Notes: generated by a model from the sequence alone, not told the origin. A stretch of 64,000 nucleotides of DNA from Acinetobacter pittii (GCF_034067285.1 NZ_CP139286.1:2976001-3040000); one strand, 5' to 3'; counted from the stretch's first letter, positions 45,508 to 57,324 are shown. A program made the numbers and translations.

Positions 45508-47171
45508 TTTGTTCTATAATTTAACCCGAGTACTGTAACTTTGGTATTGGTTTTAACATCCAAACCGGCATAAGGGTTTAACAGGATATTATCAACTCCT
45601 GTTTTGTTAGATAAGGTACTAGTCCCTGCTGGAATATTATCGCGGCTACGTAAGAAACCAACTGAAAGATCCAAATCTGTATCTGCATCAAAACGATATC
45701 CAATACCCAAACCAAATAATTGTGCATTATTAATTGGAATCATAGTGTTGCGTTTATCATTGGGAATAGCACTAGCACGAGGTTCATAACCCGCACGTAA
45801 CTTCAAACGATCTGTTGCCGAATACTCTAAACCAATACCCCAACTCCATGGTGAAGTAAACTTTAAAGGTAATCCTAATGAAGCATCTGTCACATCATTT
45901 GATAAAAGTTTGGCAACTTTGAGTAAGGTAATCTGTCGATCAAATTCAAATTTGAACTTATCCCATGCCGAATAGTCTGTCCAACCCACGTCAAAATTAA
46001 CTTGCAAATCAGGGAATATTTTATATTTAATCCCTGCCTGAAAGTGTGCAGGATATTCTAAGTCCATCGCGGCCAAACCAGACTCAGAGTTTGGTACATT
46101 TCCCGGTAAACCGAGAATAGCGGCCAGAACCTGACCTGTAGCTGAGGAGTTTAAGCCTTTAATTAATTCTTGAGGAGCCTTAGCATTATTAATCAGGTAT
46201 TTCCCTTTCATACGCATTTTAGCCGCGCTTTGGTAAACCATACCGAAGCCAAAATCGTCCGTTGGTTCCCACATTAACCCCAAGTTATAACTTGGGCTTA
46301 AAGACTGCTCCATAGAAACTTGCAGCGAACCCATTTTTTTAAAAGGGTCCATCCCTTCTTGAGTATTACATAAACCAAATAACAATAGATTAGTGATCAT
46401 ATCGTTATTGTCTTTAAACGGCCCACATACTACATCATCAACCATACGCAATACCCCAATCATATCATTGGGAAAACGCAAATCAGTTTTCATAGCAAGA
46501 GCGTTATAAGACATACCAACCGAAGCACCGATCGATAAATGATCATTTACTTGATAGCCAAAAGATGGAGACAAATAAGTAATTCGCTCAACAGCCACCT
46601 GCTGTCCCATGAAGTTTCCAGCATTACCATTTTCAGCGCCAAAACCTGCAATTAAAGGTGCATAAATTGCTGTAGCATAGGTCAACTTTGAGCCAGGAGG
46701 TTTATAAGCAATTCCTGCAGTTGGGGCAGCTAGTGGATAACCAGCTCCCAGATCAACCATTTTTTTTAGAATCGGTACATATAAGCTGGCATATTCAACA
46801 TCACCACGTACAGGCCCTTTAAAATCAGTACAAATATTGGCTGTAACTTCTGGACCATCATTACAAACAAGAGGGTCATCTGAGTAGCCAAAAACGTTAT
46901 AACCGGGAGGTGCCGAGAACTCACGTTGAATATCAAAGTTCGCTAGAATTCCTTGTACATCTGTCTGTAACCCATCAATTTTTGCTAAAGCTGCTGGGTT
47001 AAAGTGAACTGCACTAATACCCGGGGGATCTGCAGTTACTGCATTCCCCATCGAAAGTGAACGAATATCAACAGCTAGGTTTTGTCCTAATTGAGCATTG
47101 GCAAAGCTAGAAAAACCGGAGATAACAATTGCCGCCGTTAAAGGACATAATTTAGGATATTTCACCTGCAT
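45501..47171 (-). CDS. filD: FilD, OmpP1/FadL-family outer membrane protein
   Basis: The 556-residue protein has a signal peptide ending SSFANAQ, then SMGNAVTADPPGISAVHFNPAAL, the FadL/OmpP1 plug-region signature. A beta-barrel ends in NYRTKW. FadL-type barrels move hydrophobic molecules, but in this operon it may help surface assembly. It is longer than the typical FadL (about 450). It is 6 bp after filC and overlaps filE, so it is translated from one transcript with both. Confidence 0.82.
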   Translation of the reverse strand: MQVKYPKLCPLTAAIVISGFSSFANAQLGQNLAVDIRSLSMGNAVTADPPGISAVHFNPAALAKIDGLQTDVQGILANFDIQREFSAPPGYNVFGYSDDPLVCNDGPEVTANICTDFKGPVRGDVEYASLYVPILKKMVDLGAGYPLAAPTAGIAYKPPGSKLTYATAIYAPLIAGFGAENGNAGNFMGQQVAVERITYLSPSFGYQVNDHLSIGASVGMSYNALAMKTDLRFPNDMIGVLRMVDDVVCGPFKDNNDMITNLLLFGLCNTQEGMDPFKKMGSLQVSMEQSLSPSYNLGLMWEPTDDFGFGMVYQSAAKMRMKGKYLINNAKAPQELIKGLNSSATGQVLAAILGLPGNVPNSESGLAAMDLEYPAHFQAGIKYKIFPDLQVNFDVGWTDYSAWDKFKFEFDRQITLLKVAKLLSNDVTDASLGLPLKFTSPWSWGIGLEYSATDRLKLRAGYEPRASAIPNDKRNTMIPINNAQLFGLGIGYRFDADTDLDLSVGFLRSRDNIPAGTSTLSNKTGVDNILLNPYAGLDVKTNTKVTVLGLNYRTKW

Positions 47172-47177
47172 ATCTCC

Positions 47178-48368
47178 TTATTTGGTTTTTTTGCCAAAGC
47201 CTATGAAATCTAGTGGGAAAGACAAACCAAGCGAAACATCTGGTGCATCTTCAGTTAAACCAATCCCTACCGTACCATTAACGATTGTTTCAGGTGAAAC
47301 ACGTACACCTAAAGCAAAAGACAACATTGCACTACTTTGGTCTGGCGACTTATATGCCTCACCGTTCTCGAACTGGAATTCTGCATCCATGTTGAAACTT
47401 TGTTGATATGACATGGTTAAAGACACGTCATAGTTAAATGAATAAGCAAAACCGAATGAAAAACCGCCACTAATGCCTGGGTCAAAAGAAGTTAACGTCC
47501 TCGAACCTCGTGCCTGATTTAAACCCGTTTCTTTAAAACCATAATTGGCAGATGCCGATGCAAACAACACAACTGGATCGATATATTTACGGGTACTTGC
47601 TCCCACCCCAACAGAGTAATAACCCTTACCAGTTGAAAGCTCATCTAAACCAATTTCATAAGGACTATCGCCAGTTTTTGTTGATAGGTTACCAAATAAT
47701 ACCAATGGCAAACGGCCTTGCTTTAATGGGAAAGGTTCCCAGCGTGCCCCTAAAGAAATATCCCCCAAACCAGCTGCAGTTGTATCTCGAACAATTTCAG
47801 ACTTCGCAACGAAAGGAACGGTTGCAGATAATGTTAAGTTGTCCAATACACCATATTGAACAGTAAAACTATTCGTTAAAGTATGGTTCGCATCTTCTTC
47901 AATACGTAAACGGTTGAGTTGAGAAGAATTATCAGCTAAAGCTAAATCAATTCGAGTATCACGGTAATAGGTATAATCGAGATCGTAATAAGCTGAGAAT
48001 ACGCCTCTTTTAATCAATGAATATTGACGCTCATTTGAAGTAAATACTTCTTGCAAATTTGTTTCTTGAGTCGCATCACCTTCTTTCTTCTGTAAGGCAG
48101 TTGCGGCTTGATCAGCTCCAGTATTTGCAGGTGTAGAAGCAGGTTCAGTAGTTACAACGTCTGTGGCTGGAGTCGTACTCACTTCTTGGGCTGAATCTGT
48201 GGCTGGAGTTACTTCTGCTGTTGTACTCGCTTCAGAAACAGCTGTAGTATTTTGTACATCTGCTTGTTGTGCAACTTGATCATCTGCATAAAGTGTACCC
48301 GTAATGGCACTTATACTTAATGCCAATACACTCATCTTCATCCATTGATTATTCATGTTTATTCCCAC
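47178..48368 (-). CDS. filC: FilC, FapF-like outer membrane barrel
   Basis: The 396-residue protein has a signal peptide ending GTLYADD, a Thr/Ala/Glu-rich flexible region to about residue 100, then a barrel of the phenol-degradation-meta transporter type (PF13557). Segments such as QYGVLDNLTLSATVPF, GLGDISLGARWE and LSTGKGYYSVGVG resemble FapF, the amyloid export pore of Pseudomonas. A start at M5 is also possible. It is the second gene of the filB-F operon. Export of the FilA protein through it is inferred. Confidence 0.8.
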   Translation of the reverse strand: MGINMNNQWMKMSVLALSISAITGTLYADDQVAQQADVQNTTAVSEASTTAEVTPATDSAQEVSTTPATDVVTTEPASTPANTGADQAATALQKKEGDATQETNLQEVFTSNERQYSLIKRGVFSAYYDLDYTYYRDTRIDLALADNSSQLNRLRIEEDANHTLTNSFTVQYGVLDNLTLSATVPFVAKSEIVRDTTAAGLGDISLGARWEPFPLKQGRLPLVLFGNLSTKTGDSPYEIGLDELSTGKGYYSVGVGASTRKYIDPVVLFASASANYGFKETGLNQARGSRTLTSFDPGISGGFSFGFAYSFNYDVSLTMSYQQSFNMDAEFQFENGEAYKSPDQSSAMLSFALGVRVSPETIVNGTVGIGLTEDAPDVSLGLSFPLDFIGFGKKTK

Positions 48369-48401
48369 CTAATGTATTTATTTTACTCAATTCATATTTG
48401 A

Positions 48402-49241
48402 TTATTTACGCTTATAGTAAAGACGCATATATGTTTCAATTGGCTGATTATAAGTTGCAGAATTTGGGTCTTTATCTAGTACCCGGCGCATGGTTGATGC
48501 TTTATTTGCTAAACGGTCATAATTGAATGTTGGATATTGCACATCCACAAAGGCATAACGGTTAACAGTCGCATCTTCCACATGACGCATATCTGAATCT
48601 TTTAGAGCCAATAAGTCTTTACGCTGCGGTTCAGGAACAGAAATAACAAATAATGTATTATTATCCCAAACCTCTTTAAAACGATTTTCATCAAAGCTGA
48701 TATTCCCTAATGCTGGGTCAGCAACATATACACGTCCATCTTTATAAGCTTTATATACGACAAAATGCTTAAAACCAGCATAAGAAATTGGAACAATTGC
48801 GGGCTGTCCAAGATTAACTAAATCCGAAAATTCTCCACGGTACCCCCCACTTTCTAAACCAATAGCAGTTACAAAGCGCTTCATATCAAGTAAAGAGAAA
48901 CTTCGACGCTCAATAATACGTTGATATTCGCCATACTGTAGTAAGCCGCTCATGGTCTGCTGTTCAGTCAAACTAGTGCCCACATAACCATTTAAAAGTG
49001 TCGTAAGAGCGGCTGAACCACAGCTATAATCATATGCTTGTCGAACAATACCTCGAAACTGATCTTCTACAGCTGGTTTAATTTGAACTGGTTCAATATG
49101 ATTACGGCGAAAAGATAAATTACGTGAATCGGCGGTCTCTGTATAATAAACAGTTCCCGGTGGCTTTTTTTCTATTTCGAAGGCTTCTGTCGCAAAGTAA
49201 TATATCAATGCTGAGCCTAAAGCAATCTCTAACATAAGCAC
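48402..49241 (-). CDS. filB: FilB, C39-family peptidase (FapD-like)
   Basis: The 279-residue protein has an N-terminal membrane helix (residues 5-20). A papain-like C39 domain follows with C74 (YDYSCGSAAL), H159 (GFKHFVVY) and D175 (VADPALGN). FSLLDMKRFV and the GY-rich segment are shared with FapD, the peptidase of the Pseudomonas Fap amyloid operon. No ABC transporter is fused or nearby, unlike bacteriocin C39 peptidases. It should act in the periplasm on a Fil component. It starts the filB-F operon and is separated from filA by a terminator. Confidence 0.82.
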   Translation of the reverse strand: MLMLEIALGSALIYYFATEAFEIEKKPPGTVYYTETADSRNLSFRRNHIEPVQIKPAVEDQFRGIVRQAYDYSCGSAALTTLLNGYVGTSLTEQQTMSGLLQYGEYQRIIERRSFSLLDMKRFVTAIGLESGGYRGEFSDLVNLGQPAIVPISYAGFKHFVVYKAYKDGRVYVADPALGNISFDENRFKEVWDNNTLFVISVPEPQRKDLLALKDSDMRHVEDATVNRYAFVDVQYPTFNYDRLANKASTMRRVLDKDPNSATYNQPIETYMRLYYKRK

Positions 49242-49492
49242 TTGTTCTAAATGGTGGCCTAACCGGCCTTATTCATTTTATTCTTAGAGCAATAGCTCTA
49301 CATCCCTGTGTGTTGAAGATACCTTTTTTTTTTGAAAAAAACAGCCTTTTTTTACTTTTTTTTGATGAACGTTTAGTTTTATAAAAATAGAGAGACTTTT
49401 ATACTTAATTTAATTTAATTCTTAAATTTAATAACTTATTTTGATCAATAAAAATATTTTTATATATAATAAAATTAGGTAATTAATAAATT
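49242..49492. other. AT-rich gap between filA and filB
   Basis: This stretch of nearly 300 bp (with the filA terminator) is very AT-rich, with long A and T runs around 49325-49440. It could hold a filB promoter or an H-NS-type silencing site. No ORF or RNA gene was seen. Confidence 0.4.
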
Positions 49493-49520
49493 AAAAAAGC
49501 GCGTGTTAAACGCGCTTTTT
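49493..49520 (-). terminator. Terminator after filA
   Basis: On the minus strand AAAAAGCGCGT, a TTAAC-type loop, then ACGCGCTTTTTT. It directly follows filA and should limit filA readthrough into filB. Confidence 0.85.
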
Positions 49521-49535
49521 AATTAAATACTCAGA

Positions 49536-50387
49536 TTAGTGGCCTGAGATTGTAATTGTAGAAGTCCCTACATTTAAACCTTGGATTTCAACATCACCAA
49601 TTGAAGCGGCAGTATTAGAACCCAAATGTACGCCTTGTACATAAACATTCATACCTTGAGCACTATTATTTTGGATTTTCAAGCCAGTTGGTACAACTGA
49701 AATATTAGCATCAACATCTAAATCACCAGTTGTATTACCTGCGCCACGAACCATAACTTTATCAAGAACAATTTGACCGCCACCTGCAGCGTCGTTAATA
49801 CCAAAGTTAGATAAAGTTAAACCACCTTTTAAAGCAGAGTTTACTTTGATCATTGCACCTTGTGGAGTAGAACCTAATTGTACGTTGGCTGAAATCGCAC
49901 CTAAAGATAAATCTAAACCAGAGATAATTTCAGTTGGAGCCGTTTCAGTAATACCACGTACAGCAGTAGTTGTATTTAGTGTCCCAGAAGTACCCACACC
50001 AATAGAACCCACATGTACATCAACCGCACCGACATTTGCAGCAACGTTTAAAAATGCGCCATTTGTACCTGAAGCACCAACGCTATCAATTTTAAGGTCT
50101 AACAAGTTTGTTGTCGCATCAACTTGTTTAACAGTTACTCCGCTTACTACAATCGCACCCGCAGTTGCTGCAGCACCCGTAATACCTGTAGCCGGATCTA
50201 AACCATCATTATCATGAACAATTAATTTATCGATAGAAATACCGCCAGAACCTAAAGCGATACCAATATTAATACCATCTTGACCTGTAGCAGCACTAAG
50301 CGCAGCATCGTCCATTGACTGCATTGCCATTGCATTTGCACTGATAGCTAAAGAAGAAACTAAAGCAAGTTTAGTGAACATTTTCAT
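49536..50387 (-). CDS. filA: FilA, major exported Fil protein (DUF6160)
   Basis: The start at 50387 (MKMFTKLALVSS) gives 283 residues with a clean signal peptide ending ANAMAM. The DDAALSAATGQDGI motif that opens many DUF6160-type surface proteins follows. The mature protein has no cysteine and is rich in Gly, Ala, Thr and Val. Repeating beta-forming segments fit a beta-helical or amyloid-like fibre subunit. It is annotated elsewhere as a putative pilus-system protein FilA. It is upstream of filB-F with its own promoter and terminator, so it can be made in excess, as expected for a subunit. Confidence 0.8.
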   Translation of the reverse strand: MKMFTKLALVSSLAISANAMAMQSMDDAALSAATGQDGINIGIALGSGGISIDKLIVHDNDGLDPATGITGAAATAGAIVVSGVTVKQVDATTNLLDLKIDSVGASGTNGAFLNVAANVGAVDVHVGSIGVGTSGTLNTTTAVRGITETAPTEIISGLDLSLGAISANVQLGSTPQGAMIKVNSALKGGLTLSNFGINDAAGGGQIVLDKVMVRGAGNTTGDLDVDANISVVPTGLKIQNNSAQGMNVYVQGVHLGSNTAASIGDVEIQGLNVGTSTITISGH

Positions 50388-50742
50388 TGAGCACTCTCCC
50401 AAGAGCATTTATTTTTTGACTTTAACCACTCTCATTGTCTCAAGTCGCATTTTTCTTTATATGGCAACCGAAACTTCCAATCCTTGAGTAGTTTTGCTTA
50501 GCAATTACTAAATTACATGTACGTTACTTTTTGTTCAACTAGTGTTGTGCATTTTTTGCCAATTACCCGACAAACGGTACACCTTAGGTTTTACTTCATA
50601 AATGCTCATAAACATATAAAATCTTAAGCTGTAATTGTGCTGGTTTTATCAGCAAAAAGTTTCCCGTATAAAAGTCTTCCTCCTGATGAACTATGACTTG
50701 TAGTAAACTATGTTCTCTCATTAACCACCACCCTGTTTAAAA
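50388..50742. other. Divergent promoter region of filA and pabB
   Basis: This stretch of about 355 bp has no credible ORF. It contains AT-rich sequence that must hold promoters for filA (minus) and pabB (plus). I could not fix a clear operator. Confidence 0.4.
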
Positions 50743-52095
50743 ATGTCTCAGTTAAAGAAAAAAATCTCTTTACATGGTAAAAATGCTGCCGATATTTTAA
50801 AAAAGTTACAAGGGTTAACTGGGCTTGTTTATTTAAATGACAATAACAATCCAATTATTGGACTTCTTCCTCAAAAATATATTCTTTTTCAAGATGAAAG
50901 TTATCTAGAGTTTCAACAACAAAATTTTAATGAATATAGAAATATATCAAAATTAAATCACTTAATAGACTTTACCCAATTCAAAGAGAATAATTCACAA
51001 GTAAATATTAACGCTACAACAAGTTTTACAGGGGGGTATATTGGTTTTATCAGTTATGATTTTTCTGCTCATCAGTTTATTGACATACAGAACCATATAC
51101 AGCCCTCTTTATTTTTAGGTCAATATCGTTCTTTTTTAAAATATATAGATAATGATTGGTATTTTTTTAGTGACGAACCAGATGCACTTGAGCTATTCTC
51201 ATATATTGAAAATAGAATAGAGAATTCTATTTCTAATCATTCTAAAAATATATTTGAATTAAAAACTACTATTCAGCCAAGGTGGTCTAAAAAACAATAT
51301 TTTGAAGCTTTTTATAAAATACAAGAATATATTAAAGCTGGTGATTGCTATCAAATTAATTTAACCCAAGAATTTAAAGCTGATTTCAAAGGATCTTTAT
51401 TAAATAAAGCAACAGATTTATGGAGTCTTACTAATGCGCCATATGCAGGATATTTAAAATTAGATAATTTTGAATTATTAAGTTGTTCCCCGGAGCTTTT
51501 TATTGAGTTCAACCAAAGTAAACAAATTAAGACAAGACCTATTAAAGGAACAATGCCTCGCTATAAAAATGTAGAAAAAGATTTTATTTCAAAACAAACC
51601 TTAAAAAACTCTCAAAAAGATCAGGCAGAGAATGTCATGATCGTTGATTTATTACGTAATGATTTGAGCATTTATGCCAATACTGGATCAGTAAAAACAA
51701 CAAAACTATTTGAGATTGAAAGTTTCAATCAAGTACATCATATGGTAAGCGAGATTGTTGCGACCCTTAAAGATGATGTTAATCCTATGCAAATGCTGCT
51801 CTCTGCCTTACCTGGAGGATCAATCACAGGTGCTCCGAAAATTCGGGCAATGCAGATTATTGAAGAGTTAGAGGAAGCAGCAAGAGGTGCATATTGCGGG
51901 ACATTGGGCTATTTCAATTTTGATGGAACAGGCCGCTGGAATATTCTTATCCGTAGTTTTCAACAATATCAAAATCAGCTTTCTTTATGGGCTGGTGGGG
52001 GCATTACAATTGCATCAAATGCTGAAGCAGAATATCAAGAGAGTCTTGATAAAGTCTCTGCTATGCTGAACCTAATGAACAGCACAGCAGAGTAA
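50743..52095 (+). CDS. pabB: Aminodeoxychorismate synthase component I
   Basis: The 450-residue chorismate-utilising enzyme makes 4-amino-4-deoxychorismate for folate. The motif RPIKGTMPR has the lysine of PabB where TrpE has alanine. LPGGSITGAPKIRAMQIIEELE and YCGTLGYF are conserved active-site segments. It needs ammonia from a PabA/TrpG partner encoded elsewhere. The gene is convergent with hisC, with only 3 bp between stops and no room for a separate terminator. Confidence 0.9.
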   Translation: MSQLKKKISLHGKNAADILKKLQGLTGLVYLNDNNNPIIGLLPQKYILFQDESYLEFQQQNFNEYRNISKLNHLIDFTQFKENNSQVNINATTSFTGGYIGFISYDFSAHQFIDIQNHIQPSLFLGQYRSFLKYIDNDWYFFSDEPDALELFSYIENRIENSISNHSKNIFELKTTIQPRWSKKQYFEAFYKIQEYIKAGDCYQINLTQEFKADFKGSLLNKATDLWSLTNAPYAGYLKLDNFELLSCSPELFIEFNQSKQIKTRPIKGTMPRYKNVEKDFISKQTLKNSQKDQAENVMIVDLLRNDLSIYANTGSVKTTKLFEIESFNQVHHMVSEIVATLKDDVNPMQMLLSALPGGSITGAPKIRAMQIIEELEEAARGAYCGTLGYFNFDGTGRWNILIRSFQQYQNQLSLWAGGGITIASNAEAEYQESLDKVSAMLNLMNSTAE

Positions 52096-52098
52096 AAT

Positions 52099-53184
52099 TT
52101 AGAGAATATCTTGTTTTAATGTTTGTACTAAACGCTCATTTTGCTCATCAGTTCCTACTGTAATCCGTAAGAATTGATTAATACGCGGCTTATTGAAATA
52201 GCGCACAATAATGCCCTGCTCACGTAATTGCTGTGCAAGTTGGCCTGCATCATGCAATGAATGTGAAGCAAAAATAAAGTTCGCTTTAGATGGCAAAACT
52301 TTAAAACCTAAAGTGGTTAAATCATCTACTAGCTTTTCACGACTAGAAATAACTTTCTGGCATTGCTCTTCAAAATAAGCTTGATCTTCAAAAGAAGCTA
52401 CAGCTGCTGCAATTGCAAAACGGTCAATAGGATATGAATTAAAACTATTTTTGACAGCTTCAAGAGCTGCAATTAAATGAGGCTGAGCAATCGCGAAGCC
52501 AACGCGTAAACCCGCAAGAGACCGAGATTTTGAAGTTGTTTGGCACACCACCAAATTCTCATAGCGGTTTACCAAACTAACAGCGGATTCTGCACCAAAA
52601 TCAACATAAGCTTCATCAATCACAACCACTCGATTTGGATTCGCTTTTAAGATTTGTTCAATTTCTTGCAAGCCGAGGGCAATACTTGTTGGTGCATTAG
52701 GGTTCGTAATAATAACTCCCCCATTTGGTTGCACATAATCCTTAACGTCTATCTCAAAATTCTCATTGAGTGGAAGTTCTTTAGTTTTTGTTCCAAAGAA
52801 CTGACTATAAACTGGATAAAAACTATAAGTGATATCTGGATACAGAATCGGTTCATCTTGAAGAAAAAATGCTTTAAAAATATGAGCAAGTACTTCATCT
52901 GAGCCATTACCAACGAAAACTTGAGATACTTCAATATTCTGTTGTTTAGCAATTGCTTGCTTTAATGCTGTTGCATCTGGATCTGGATATAAACGCAATG
53001 CATCAGCTTGTTGAGTTAAAACAGCTTGAACTGCTTCAACTACTTTTGGTGAAGGAGGATATGGATTTTCATTCGTATTGAGTTTCAATAAATTCTGAAT
53101 TTTAGGCTGCTCACCCGGAACATAAGGCTCCAATTCACGAACTTCTGGACTCCAAAAGCGCATTTGTGCTGTAGATAAAGTCAT
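52099..53184 (-). CDS. hisC: Histidinol-phosphate aminotransferase
   Basis: The 361-residue class I/II PLP enzyme converts imidazole-acetol phosphate and glutamate to histidinol phosphate. The PLP lysine is in [37 protein letters not shown] and NPNAPT are conserved. It follows hisD by about 70 bp, but a terminator-like hairpin sits in that gap only 12 bp before its ATG. Its expression may therefore be partly uncoupled from hisD. Confidence 0.94.
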   Translation of the reverse strand: MTLSTAQMRFWSPEVRELEPYVPGEQPKIQNLLKLNTNENPYPPSPKVVEAVQAVLTQQADALRLYPDPDATALKQAIAKQQNIEVSQVFVGNGSDEVLAHIFKAFFLQDEPILYPDITYSFYPVYSQFFGTKTKELPLNENFEIDVKDYVQPNGGVIITNPNAPTSIALGLQEIEQILKANPNRVVVIDEAYVDFGAESAVSLVNRYENLVVCQTTSKSRSLAGLRVGFAIAQPHLIAALEAVKNSFNSYPIDRFAIAAAVASFEDQAYFEEQCQKVISSREKLVDDLTTLGFKVLPSKANFIFASHSLHDAGQLAQQLREQGIIVRYFNKPRINQFLRITVGTDEQNERLVQTLKQDIL

Positions 53185-53195
53185 GGTCTTATCTC

Positions 53196-53219
53196 AAAAA
53201 AGGGCTGAAAAACAGCCCT
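53196..53219 (-). terminator. Terminator-like hairpin between hisD and hisC
   Basis: On the minus strand AGGGCTG-TTTTT-CAGCCCT followed by TTTTTTGAG, ending 12 bp before the hisC start. It could be an attenuator or a partial terminator inside the his operon. Confidence 0.7.
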
Positions 53220-53253
53220 GAGTAATAATTAAAAAACTACAAGGTTTATAAAC

Positions 53254-54543
53254 TTATTGATAACGATAGCGAGCTGAGCGTGCATGGGCATCCAAGTTCT
53301 CTTGGACAGCTAATATGTCGGCTGTTTTAGCTAACGTTTTAACCCCATCTTTCGAACACATAATCAAGCTCGAACGCTTTTGGAAATCATAAACGCCTAA
53401 AGGAGAAGAAAAACGAGCTGTTCCAGAAGTTGGCAATACATGGTTTGGACCTGCACAATAGTCACCAATTGCTTCAGGTGTATAACGTCCCATGAAAATT
53501 GCTCCAGCATGACGAATATGTTCGCTCATGGCTTCAGCATCATCTAAGCAAAGTTCTAAATGCTCTGGTGCAACCTGATTAATCAATTCAATTGCTTCTG
53601 CACGGTCTTTGACTAATACCAAAGCACCACGGTTTTCAATCGAAGTTCGAGCAATATCTGCCTTTGGCAATTCATTTAAATGCTTTTCAATTGCCAACTC
53701 GACTGCATTAAGCAAAGCTTCATCTGGAGTAATAAAAATAGCTTGAGCAACTGTGTCATGTTCAGCTTGAGATAAAACATCCATAGCTAACCAATCTGCA
53801 TTATTCTCGCCTTCTGCATATACTAAAATTTCAGAAGGTCCAGCAATCATATCAATGCCGACTTGGCCAAATACAGCACGCTTAGCAGCTGCTACAAAAC
53901 GATTCCCTGGACCAGTAATTTTATCTACAGGTGGAATCGTCTGTGTTCCATAAGCCAAAGCTGCTACAGCCTGTGCCCCACCAATGGTGAATACTCGACT
54001 AACCCCAGCAAGGTAAGCTGCCGCAAGGACCAATGGATTTAGTTCACCATTCGGTGCTGGAACAACCATAATAATTTCAGGTACACCCGCAACATGGGCT
54101 GGTACAGCATTCATTAAAACTGAAGATGGATAAGATGCTAAACCACCTGGCACATAAATACCTACACGGTCTAGAGGTGTCACTTTTTGCCCTAAGGTAT
54201 TGCCCAAATCATCTATATAAGTCCAGCTATCTTGTTTCTGAGCTTCATGAAATGTACGAATACGAGCTGCTGCTAACTGAAGAGCATCGCGAATTTCTGG
54301 ATTTAAATTATCAAAAGCAGTTTTAAGTTGTTGTTGAGATAATTCTAAATCTGAGAATTGATGCGCTGGATGTCGATCGAACTGTTGAGTGAGCTTTAAA
54401 ACATGATCATCACCATGCTGACGAACATCAGCAATAATTTGATCTACTGTTTGCACTAAATTAAGATCATTTACGGTTTCAAATGCTAAAAGCTCAGCAA
54501 AAACCTGTTTGAAGTTCTGATCTTGAGTCGATAAACGTCGCAT
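53254..54543 (-). CDS. hisD: Histidinol dehydrogenase
   Basis: The start at 54543 (MRRLSTQDQNF) is chosen over 54576 because it matches the family N-terminus, giving 429 residues. The zinc enzyme oxidises histidinol to histidine with two NAD+. The signature GAQAVAALAYGTQTIPPVDKI and IAGPSEILV are present. AIGDYCAGPNHVLPT contains the catalytic-site histidine region. It lies between hisG and hisC in the order common in Pseudomonas-like gammaproteobacteria. Confidence 0.95.
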   Translation of the reverse strand: MRRLSTQDQNFKQVFAELLAFETVNDLNLVQTVDQIIADVRQHGDDHVLKLTQQFDRHPAHQFSDLELSQQQLKTAFDNLNPEIRDALQLAAARIRTFHEAQKQDSWTYIDDLGNTLGQKVTPLDRVGIYVPGGLASYPSSVLMNAVPAHVAGVPEIIMVVPAPNGELNPLVLAAAYLAGVSRVFTIGGAQAVAALAYGTQTIPPVDKITGPGNRFVAAAKRAVFGQVGIDMIAGPSEILVYAEGENNADWLAMDVLSQAEHDTVAQAIFITPDEALLNAVELAIEKHLNELPKADIARTSIENRGALVLVKDRAEAIELINQVAPEHLELCLDDAEAMSEHIRHAGAIFMGRYTPEAIGDYCAGPNHVLPTSGTARFSSPLGVYDFQKRSSLIMCSKDGVKTLAKTADILAVQENLDAHARSARYRYQ

Positions 54544-54649
54544 CAATTTACCCACAAGGCGAAAAAGAAAAACCAAGTTTACTCTTTTTCTAAGCGCTTG
54601 TGGGCATCATCTGAAGCAACTATCACAAAAGCATGATGGGAAATTGCTT

Positions 54650-56595
<1,946 letters not shown>

Positions 56596-56847
56596 TTAAG
56601 CTCCGAAAAGGCTTGCTTTACGCCATTCATCTTTGGTCATTGCACGAATTGTTACCGCGTGAACTTCGCCACTTGCAATATAAGTATTTAATGGTGCATA
56701 AACTAATTGTTGGCGAGCAACAGTACGCTTACCGTCAAATTGATCATCCACAATACGGAGGTCAAATTTTCCGGCCTGTCCGCTCACCGCTACTTCCGCT
56801 TCAGGGAAAGCTTCTTTTAAAATTTGAGTGAGCTGTTCACTATTCAT
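56596..56847 (-). CDS. ibaG: BolA-family protein IbaG
   Basis: The start at 56847 (MNSEQLTQIL) gives 83 residues, the usual IbaG length; the longest frame starts six codons earlier. The BolA fold is recognisable, with the conserved VHAVTIRAMT segment near the C-terminus and R/H residues for glutaredoxin-linked Fe-S cluster binding. IbaG affects acid tolerance and iron-sulphur handling. It sits directly before murA, as in E. coli. Confidence 0.88.
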   Translation of the reverse strand: MNSEQLTQILKEAFPEAEVAVSGQAGKFDLRIVDDQFDGKRTVARQQLVYAPLNTYIASGEVHAVTIRAMTKDEWRKASLFGA

Positions 56848-56940
56848 TGCAAAGACCTCTGACACAACCTAAGGTGTAAAACGAAGTATTTTACTATAAC
56901 TTTTTCAAAGAATTCAGTACGTGTTTATATTTTATCAATA

Positions 56941-56967
56941 AAAAAGAGGCTATCTTTCAAGCCTCTC
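56941..56967 (-). terminator. Terminator after hpf
   Basis: On the minus strand AGAGGCT-TGAAAGAT-AGCCTCT followed by TTTTTATTG. Confidence 0.85.
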
Positions 56968-56985
56968 TCAATTATATAAAACTTA

Positions 56986-57324
56986 TTAAGCAGAAACAGT
57001 AACTTGCGAATAAGTACACTGCATTTTCCGATATTTTAATAATTGTTTTTTTAATTTTTCAGTCAGCTTTTTAATTGAAGTATACATGTCATCAGCAGTT
57101 GCCTGAGCAAACAACTCAATTCCCGGCAACCTTACAATAGCCTCTGCAACATGGTTTGAACTACCTTTATGAGAGCGCTTATCAATTTGATGATCTTTTG
57201 TTAATTTAATCTGCATACTATTCACCTGATCTAGATGTTTCGTTAACTGATTAAATTTTGATTTAATATTTTCTTCTATAGCTGGTGTAATTGCTAAATG
57301 ATGTCCACGAATCGTTATTTGCAT
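56986..57324 (-). CDS. hpf: Ribosome hibernation promoting factor
   Basis: The start at 57324 (MQITIRGHHLAIT) gives 112 residues and matches the short HPF family; an upstream ATG adds 27 unlikely residues. The pattern VAEAIVRLPGIELFAQA, then DMYTSIKKLTEKLKKQL, is typical. Short HPF binds the 30S decoding site and helps form 100S dimers in stationary phase. It follows rpoN in the usual arrangement. Confidence 0.9.
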   Translation of the reverse strand: MQITIRGHHLAITPAIEENIKSKFNQLTKHLDQVNSMQIKLTKDHQIDKRSHKGSSNHVAEAIVRLPGIELFAQATADDMYTSIKKLTEKLKKQLLKYRKMQCTYSQVTVSA

